From assembly GCA_035640715.1 (NCBI GenBank), contig DASQVO010000286.1, positions 1 to 27,115 on the forward strand: a stretch of DNA of 27,115 bases, read 5' to 3'. The stretch comes from DASQVO01 sp035640715. GTDB taxonomy: Bacteria > Actinomycetota > Actinomycetes > Streptosporangiales > Streptosporangiaceae. Within the stretch, counting starts at the first letter, position 1; every line of letters begins with the position of its first letter. Shown here piece after piece: positions 21,961 to 27,115 of this stretch. The notes below the pieces were generated by a model. It made no database searches. It was given only the letters and a program-made list of their open reading frames with translations, and had not been told where the DNA came from. Position numbers and translations under genes: made by a program.

Positions 21961-23295
21961 TCACCTCAGGGTCACGTTGGTGCCCCGGTACAGCGGGCCC
22001 ACCAGGAGGCCGCTCCAGCCGGGGACGGCTGCCGGGGGCCGGCCGAGTGCCAGCCCCGCGAGTTCCCTGATCAGTTCGCTGTCCTGCGGGGCCCCGCCCG
22101 GACCGGTGACGGCGGCCATGGTGGCGGCCGTCCCGCGCGGGGCCCCACCCTGCGTGGCAGGGCCCCGGGTGGCTGCCCGGGTGGTCGCGCCGGACGCGGA
22201 CGCGCGCGGCGCGGACGTGCCGTCGTGCAGGGTGACACCGGGGAACGGGACCGGGTAGCAGCGGGCGCCGGTGTTGTCCCCGTACACCGGTGTGTCCCGG
22301 CCGGGCTGGTACCGGCCGGGCGAGGGCACCACGTTCACGTTGACATGCAGGCCCGGCTGGCTGGTGCCCTGCCCGAGCACCTTGTTCATGGCCGGCTCGA
22401 AGCTGACCAGGTCCTGCAGCGTGCACGGGAACTCGGGGGAGTACCTGGCCAGGATGCTCAGCGTGGCCGGTGAGTCCGTGGACAGCGCGATGATGTTCTG
22501 CTCGTTGGCGGCCAGGAAGGAGCGCAGGTCGGTGGCCGCGGTGGTCAGGTTGACCAGCAGCGCGGCCACGTTGGCACGCTCGCTTGCGACGACCTGGCTG
22601 ACGGCGGTGAAGTCGTTCATCGCGGACAGGATTCCGGGGGCCGCCTGGTTGTAGGTCCTGGCCAGCCCGGCCAGTTCCTTGATGTCGGTGTCCAGGGCGG
22701 GCAGGCGCGGGTTCATTTGCCCCAGGTAGGAGTTGAGCGTGGTCAGTGTCTGGCCAAGTTCGGCGCCTCGCCCCTGCAGGCCCTGGGCAATCGCGTTCAG
22801 GGTGACCGCAAGCTTGTCCGGCTCCATCGCGCTGAGCATCGGGAGCAGGTTGTTCAGCACCCGCTCCAGTTCCAGGGCGTCGCCGGACCGGTCCTGGGTG
22901 ATGACGCTGCCGTTGGCCAGCTTCTGCAGGCTGGGCCTAGCCGGCGGGATGAGGTCCACGTACCGCTCGCCGAACAAGGTGGTGGGCAGCATCTCGGCGG
23001 AGGTGTTCGCGGGCAGCTCACCCGCCACCCCCGGGTCGATCGCCAGCTCCAGCCGGGCACCGCTGCCGTTGGCGGTGATCTGCCGTACCTCGCCGACCTG
23101 GACGCCGCGGACCATGACCTCGGCTCCGGGGTTCATCTCGTTGCCGGCGCTGCCGGTGTAGAGGGTCACCATCGCCACCGGGGTGAACTGCTTCTGGTAC
23201 AGCGCCACCGACAGCCAGGCCAGCAGAGCGAGCACCAGCAGGACCACCACGCCGGTGGCCCGGCGCCTGAGCTTGGCCAGCGCGGGCGGGCTCAT
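21961..23295 (-). CDS. mceA: MceA-family substrate-binding protein
   Basis: Encodes 444 residues from ATG 23295, overlapping the YrbEB stop (ATGA). A basic N-terminus and anchor (ATGVVVLLVLALLAWLSVALY) are followed by the MCE domain (VTLYTGSAGNEMNPGAEVMVRGVQVGEV, TTLFGERYVDLIPP), a helical region to about 320 with SPEFPCTLQDLVSFEPAMN, and a long Ala/Gly/Thr-rich tail from about 380. The first position after the YrbE pair and the PEFPCTLQ segment identify it as MceA. It is the first of six tube proteins. The C-terminal tail is longer than needed and low in complexity. Confidence 0.9.
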   Translation of the reverse strand: MSPPALAKLRRRATGVVVLLVLALLAWLSVALYQKQFTPVAMVTLYTGSAGNEMNPGAEVMVRGVQVGEVRQITANGSGARLELAIDPGVAGELPANTSAEMLPTTLFGERYVDLIPPARPSLQKLANGSVITQDRSGDALELERVLNNLLPMLSAMEPDKLAVTLNAIAQGLQGRGAELGQTLTTLNSYLGQMNPRLPALDTDIKELAGLARTYNQAAPGILSAMNDFTAVSQVVASERANVAALLVNLTTAATDLRSFLAANEQNIIALSTDSPATLSILARYSPEFPCTLQDLVSFEPAMNKVLGQGTSQPGLHVNVNVVPSPGRYQPGRDTPVYGDNTGARCYPVPFPGVTLHDGTSAPRASASGATTRAATRGPATQGGAPRGTAATMAAVTGPGGAPQDSELIRELAGLALGRPPAAVPGWSGLLVGPLYRGTNVTLR

Positions 23296-24173
23296 CCGGC
23301 CACCCGCACGGTGGTGGTCGCACCCCAGATGGCCAGGCTCATGAAGAAGTCGATGATGTTGATCATCACGATGGCGGTGCGCACGGCGCGGCCGACCGCG
23401 ACGCCCACCCCCGCGGGGCCGCCGCTGGCCCGGTAGCCGTAGTAGCAGTGCACCAGGATGACGACCACGCTGAAGAGCAGCACCTTCAGGAACGACCAGA
23501 GCACGTCGACCGGCGACAGGAACAGACCGAAGTAGTGGTCGTAGGTGCCGGGTGACTGGCCGTTGAACACCACCGTGACCAGGCGGGATGAGTAGTACGA
23601 ACTCACCAGGCCGAGGGCGTACAGCGGGATGACCGCGATCGCGGCCGCCAGGATGCGGGTGGTGACCAGGTAGGGCAGGCTCGGCACGCCCATGCCCTCC
23701 AGCGCGTCAACTTCCTCGTTGATGCGCATGGAGCCGAGTTGCGCGGTGAAGCCGGCCCCGACGGTGGCGGACAGTGCCAGCCCCGCGACCAGCGGGGCGA
23801 TCTCGCGGGTGTTGAAGTAGGCGGACACGAAGCCGGTGAACGCGGACGCGCCGATCTGGTTCAGCGCGGCGTACCCCTGCAGGCCCACGACGGTGCCGGT
23901 GAACAGCGTCATGCAGATCATCACCCCGACGGTCCCGCCGACCAAGGCGAGCGCGCCGCTGCCGAAGCTGACCTCGGCGAGCAGCCGCAGCACTTCCCGC
24001 AGGTAACGCCGGATCGCCCGGGGTGTCCAGGTGAGCGCGCGGACGTAGAACAGAAGCTGGTCGCCCAGCAGGTCCAGCCAGGACAGCCAGCTGTCCACAC
24101 GCGCGGCGGCACGGGCCGGCCACCGGTCCGGGCCGGTGCCGGTGAGTTCGCGTTCCCTTGCCACCATGCGCAT
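23292..24173 (-). CDS. yrbEB: MlaE-type permease YrbEB of the Mce transporter
   Basis: Encodes 293 residues with about five membrane helices (for example VGGTVGVMICMTLFTGTVVG and LLFSVVVILVHCYYGY). The EEVDALEGMGVPSLPYLVTTR segment is the conserved coupling loop of MlaE/YrbE permeases that contacts the ATPase, and GPAGVGVAVGRAVRTAIVMINI is the conserved C-terminal part. It starts at ATG 24173, 3 bp after the yrbEA stop, and overlaps mceA at the end. Together with YrbEA it forms the inner-membrane pore at the base of the Mce tube. Confidence 0.95.
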   Translation of the reverse strand: MRMVARERELTGTGPDRWPARAAARVDSWLSWLDLLGDQLLFYVRALTWTPRAIRRYLREVLRLLAEVSFGSGALALVGGTVGVMICMTLFTGTVVGLQGYAALNQIGASAFTGFVSAYFNTREIAPLVAGLALSATVGAGFTAQLGSMRINEEVDALEGMGVPSLPYLVTTRILAAAIAVIPLYALGLVSSYYSSRLVTVVFNGQSPGTYDHYFGLFLSPVDVLWSFLKVLLFSVVVILVHCYYGYRASGGPAGVGVAVGRAVRTAIVMINIIDFFMSLAIWGATTTVRVAG

Positions 24174-24176
24174 GGC

Positions 24177-24965
24177 TCACGAGCCCTTCGGAGGGACGAT
24201 CTGCAGGTAGATCGCGGTCAGTATCAAGTTGACGAAGAACAGCAGCAGGAACGCGATGACCACCGACTGGTTGACCGCATCGCCGACGCCTTTCGGGCCT
24301 GGCCGTGGGTTCAGGCCCCGGTGTGCGGCGATCACCCCGGCGATGAAGCCGAAGATCAGCGCCTTGATCTCGCTGATGTACAGGTCGGGGAGCTGGGCCA
24401 GGGAGGAGAAGCTGGACAGGTAGGCGCCCGGCGTGCCGTGCTGCATGATCACGTTGAAGAAGTAGCCGCCCAGCACGCCGACGACCGACACCAGCCCGTT
24501 CAGCAGGACCGCGACGCCCATCGCGGCCAGCACCCGGGGGACGATCAGGCGGTGGACCGGCGAGATGCCCATCACCTCCATCGCGTCCATCTCCTCGCGG
24601 ATGGTGCGGGCCCCGATGTCCGCGCAGATCGCTGAACCGCCCGCACCCGCGATGAGCAGCGCCACGATCAGCGGGCTGGCCTGCTGGACCACGGCGAGCA
24701 CGCTGGCGGCACCGGTGAACGACTCGGCGCCCAGCTGCCGGGTCAGCGAGCCGACCTGGAGCGCGATCACCGCCCCGAACGGGATGGAGACCAGCGCCGA
24801 GGGCAGGATCGTGACACTGGCGATGAACCAGAACTGCTCAATGAGCTCACGCACCTGAAAGGGGCGCTTGAACGTCAGTCGCAGGACCTGGGCTGCCAGG
24901 ACGAACAGTTTCCCGGTCTGGCGCAGCGCGCCGGCCCCGGGGAACGTCATGTCCTGGCTGCTCAT
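24177..24965 (-). CDS. yrbEA: MlaE-type permease YrbEA of the Mce transporter
   Basis: Encodes 262 residues from ATG 24965, which overlaps the ATPase stop (ATGA); a longer frame to 24995 lies inside that gene. An N-terminal amphipathic part (QTGKLFVLAAQVLRLTFK) is followed by several membrane helices. REEMDAMEVMGISPVHRLIVPR is the ATPase-coupling loop of MlaE/YrbE proteins, and GPKGVGDAVNQSVVIAFLLLF the conserved C-terminal helix. It is followed after 3 bp by yrbEB. It is a partner of YrbEB and the ATPase in lipid transport. Confidence 0.95.
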   Translation of the reverse strand: MSSQDMTFPGAGALRQTGKLFVLAAQVLRLTFKRPFQVRELIEQFWFIASVTILPSALVSIPFGAVIALQVGSLTRQLGAESFTGAASVLAVVQQASPLIVALLIAGAGGSAICADIGARTIREEMDAMEVMGISPVHRLIVPRVLAAMGVAVLLNGLVSVVGVLGGYFFNVIMQHGTPGAYLSSFSSLAQLPDLYISEIKALIFGFIAGVIAAHRGLNPRPGPKGVGDAVNQSVVIAFLLLFFVNLILTAIYLQIVPPKGS

Positions 24966-26050
24966 GGCCGGTTTCCTGACTGCTGTGGCGGCCATTGCGC
25001 GGTGTGGGGCGCCTGGCCTGGCGGGCCCGCTGGGCCCGCCAGGCCAAAGCTGGCCTTGATCGCTTCCTGGGCCGCTGGCGGCAGGGTGTGCAGCATGTTC
25101 AGCGTCCGGGCGCGGCGTCGGTGCACTGCCTGCCGTTCCGGCAGCCCCGGGCTGGGTTCGAGTTGCGGGATAAGCGCCAGCGCCTGCTGCGGCGCGCTGG
25201 GCCGCCCGCCCAGGCTGGCCTGCTCGGCGGCCATGGTGGCTTCGTCCTTTTCCTCGGACATGCCGATCGGGCCGATCCTGCGCCCGTTCACGAACTGAGT
25301 GATGACCGGGTTATCACTGGTCAGCAGCACCTCGCGGGGACCGAACATAACCAGGCCGCCGCGGTACAGCATGCCGATGTTGTCCGGCACGGTGCGGGCG
25401 ATCTGGATGTCGTGGGTGACGATCAGGATCGTGGCGTCGATCTCCGCGTTGAGGTCGATCAGCAGCTGCGACAGGTACGCGGTGCGCACCGGGTCCAGGC
25501 CGGAGTCCGGCTCGTCGCACAGGATGATCTGGGGGTCCATCACCAGGGCGCGGGCCAGCCCGGCGCGCTTGCGCATCCCGCCGGAGATCTCCCCGGGAAA
25601 CTTGTGCTCCTCCCCGGCCAGGCCGACCATCTCCATCTTGGTGAGCACGATCTGGCGGATCTGCGCCTCGGTCATCCGGGTGTGCTCGCGCAGCGGGAAG
25701 GCGATGTTGTCGTACAGGTTCAGCGAGCCGAACAGAGCGCCGTCCTGGAACATCAGGCCGAAGAGCTTGCGGACCTGGTACAGCTGGCGTTCCGGGCAGG
25801 TCACGGTGTCCACGCCGTCCACCATCACGCTCCCCGCGTCGGGCTTGACCAGCCCGACGAGCGACTTGAGGAACACCGTCTTGCCCGTGCCCGAGGGGCC
25901 GAGCATCACGCTCACCTCGCCGGCTGGCAGCGTGAGCGTGACATCCCGCCACACGGCGTGGCGGCCGAAGGACTTGGTCAGCCCTTCGACGACCACCTCA
26001 ATCCCCACCGGGCATCCCCGAGGCTGTCGGTTGCGGACATCCTGCCGCAC
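24962..26050 (-). CDS. Mlk/MceG-type ABC ATPase of the Mce transporter
   Basis: Encodes 362 residues from GTG 26050; GTG 26008 (VGIEVVVEGLTKSFG) is an alternative start closer to the family's N-terminus. Walker A GPSGTGKT (51-58), Q-loop Gln102, the MlaF-type signature SGGMRKR (156-162), Walker B ILCDEP with Glu180, and the H-loop His213 (VTHD) are intact. A C-terminal extension beyond about 260 ends in RTLNMLHTLPPAAQEAI, as in the actinobacterial MceG/Mlk family, whose tail is needed for stability in mycobacteria. It powers lipid import through YrbEA/B. Unlike in mycobacteria, where this gene is unlinked, here it heads the transporter operon and overlaps yrbEA. Confidence 0.95.
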   Translation of the reverse strand: MRQDVRNRQPRGCPVGIEVVVEGLTKSFGRHAVWRDVTLTLPAGEVSVMLGPSGTGKTVFLKSLVGLVKPDAGSVMVDGVDTVTCPERQLYQVRKLFGLMFQDGALFGSLNLYDNIAFPLREHTRMTEAQIRQIVLTKMEMVGLAGEEHKFPGEISGGMRKRAGLARALVMDPQIILCDEPDSGLDPVRTAYLSQLLIDLNAEIDATILIVTHDIQIARTVPDNIGMLYRGGLVMFGPREVLLTSDNPVITQFVNGRRIGPIGMSEEKDEATMAAEQASLGGRPSAPQQALALIPQLEPSPGLPERQAVHRRRARTLNMLHTLPPAAQEAIKASFGLAGPAGPPGQAPHTAQWPPQQSGNRP

Positions 26051-26098
26051 TTGGTGTCATCTCGTCCGTACTCCTGGTGATCCGGTCCTGGGCGCCGG

Positions 26099-27115
26099 TC
26101 AGCGCAGTGGCCTCGGGATCTTTGGCGGGCAGCCCAGGCCGCCGATGAGGCTGCACAGAGGACCCTGGGTGAGCTTGGTGTAGTTACCTGGCCCTGACAC
26201 CGTCCCGGTGAACAGGGGATCGAGGTTTTCGGTCACCCCGCAGCCGGTGAACGGCGGAATGGTGATCGGCCCGGTCAGCGGGCCCCCTCCCTGAAGCGAA
26301 TAGGGTGGCCGGCTGTTGCTGTAACCGGTGAGCTTGATCAGCACCGGCCGTACGGTCTGGCAATGCGGGCCTACTGTCAGCGTGTGCCCGTTGACCTTGA
26401 CGTTGTAGATGCGCAGCGCCATCAGTGACCACGCGGTGTTGTACGACAAGGCCGACGTTGTGCCCACGCTGATGACGTTGATCGTGCCTATCTCGGTGAG
26501 CTGCATCGTTGCCGATACCGGCATAAAACCAAATCCCAGGAAGGTGGCATGCGCCGGTGGCAGTGCGTGAACAATCCGGCAGGTACGGCAGGCCTGATAG
26601 TCGAGCTGGCCGGCCGAGTCCTCCTCGAAGTAGCCGTTGCCGAGGTTGTACACCACCCGGTCGCCGATCGCCAGGTTGGTGAGGCCCGGCCCCACCAGTG
26701 AGGCGCCATTCAGTTTGCGGACGTCGGCGTAGCCCACGATGTAGGCGCAGCCCGGCTCCGCCCCCGGGTGGGTAACCGTGGAGCCGTGCGGCGGGCGCGG
26801 CAGCGGGAACCGCGGGTTCAGCTTGAGCCCGCCTTTGGGCAACGGGGGGCAGTAGGGGCGATGCTGCGCCGCCCGGTTTGCCGTGGCGTTCCGGACCGCG
26901 ATGGTCGCCAGTGCCGCATCCTGCCCCGGCTTGAGCGTGCAGGCGGCAGCCACCGTCGCCGCCTGCGCCGAGCTGGGGCTCGGAGTGCCGCCCGCGCCCG
27001 GGATGGCGGTCGCGCCCGGGATGGCGGTCGCGCCCGGGATGGCGGTCGCGCCCGGGATGGCGGTCGCGCTGGGGCTGGCGGCCACCGCGCTGGAGGTGGC
27101 GCCGGTCGCGGCGGG
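26099..27115 (-). CDS. Probable exported protein with Ala/Thr/Pro repeats upstream of the mce operon (cut by window edge), function unknown
   Basis: The frame is open through the window end, so the N-terminus (and any signal peptide) lies outside. The visible 338 residues start with a low-complexity linker including four copies of ATAIPG, then a region with seven or eight cysteines. GCAYIVGYADVRKLNGASLVGP, IGDRVVYNLGNGYFEED, CRTCRIVHALPP, FMPVSATMQLTEIGTINVIS, VNGHTLTVGPHC and IPPFTGCGVTENLDPLF suggest two beta-rich repeats or a sandwich stabilised by disulfides. I recognise this only as a type of large hypothetical protein seen beside mce genes in actinomycetes. It ends 48 bp before the ATPase start and is probably in the same transcript. 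An envelope-located accessory or lipid-binding role is an inference from position. Confidence 0.65.
   Translation of the reverse strand, partial: PAATGATSSAVAASPSATAIPGATAIPGATAIPGATAIPGAGGTPSPSSAQAATVAAACTLKPGQDAALATIAVRNATANRAAQHRPYCPPLPKGGLKLNPRFPLPRPPHGSTVTHPGAEPGCAYIVGYADVRKLNGASLVGPGLTNLAIGDRVVYNLGNGYFEEDSAGQLDYQACRTCRIVHALPPAHATFLGFGFMPVSATMQLTEIGTINVISVGTTSALSYNTAWSLMALRIYNVKVNGHTLTVGPHCQTVRPVLIKLTGYSNSRPPYSLQGGGPLTGPITIPPFTGCGVTENLDPLFTGTVSGPGNYTKLTQGPLCSLIGGLGCPPKIPRPLR
26994..27065. repeat. Four perfect 18-bp tandem repeats inside the exported-protein gene
   Basis: The 18-bp unit GCGCCCGGGATGGCGGTC occurs four times without change at 26994-27011, 27012-27029, 27030-27047 and 27048-27065. 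On the minus strand each codes for six residues (ATAIPG), so changes in copy number would keep the frame. It forms part of a flexible linker. Confidence 0.95.

Overview
The window is high-GC DNA from an actinomycete (Actinomycetota). The GC-rich third codon positions, the frequent GTG/TTG starts, the ATGA-coupled operons and the families present (an mce operon with a linked ATPase, a DevS/DosS-type kinase, DUF5134, CsoR) all fit a soil, mycelial-type genus. The species cannot be named from the sequence.

Positions 1-1091 hold the 3' end of a luciferase-like (LLM) flavin oxidoreductase gene and a small EF-Tu-barrel-like protein gene with a palindrome upstream. Positions 1122-6786 form a copper-handling island. 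A minus-strand pair encodes a Met-rich small membrane protein and, overlapping it by ATGA, a copper P-type ATPase that breaks off after its SEHP motif and runs in frame into a membrane-anchored PCuAC-like domain. Divergent from the pair are a remnant of a second HMA/ATPase start, the copper repressor gene csoR and the chaperone gene copZ. A regulatory zone follows with four CsoR-box-like dyads at exactly 22-bp spacing, then two overlapping genes for multi-pass membrane proteins, the second of DUF5134 type. I read the island as copper sensing and trafficking, partly degraded or rebuilt.

Positions 6787-15033 are a mixed accessory stretch: an orphan DevS/DosS-like GAF sensor kinase, a broken C-terminal fragment of a GH51 arabinofuranosidase, a cobalamin-binding BtuF-like protein lacking a signal peptide (with a possible degenerate B12-riboswitch-like leader), a phospholipase-C/acid-phosphatase family protein, a secreted sedolisin (S53) protease without a propeptide and followed by a strong terminator, and a cytochrome P450.

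Positions 15197-27115, all minus strand, are one Mce lipid-import operon. In transcription order it holds a Cys-containing, probably exported protein of unknown function (cut by the window edge), the Mlk/MceG-type ATPase, YrbEA, YrbEB, MceA to MceF (MceE a lipoprotein) and two Mce-associated membrane proteins. From the ATPase to the last gene nearly every junction overlaps or is separated by no more than 12 bp, so the transporter is probably made as one transcript. The promoter lies outside the window. No tRNA, rRNA, CRISPR array or insertion sequence was seen.
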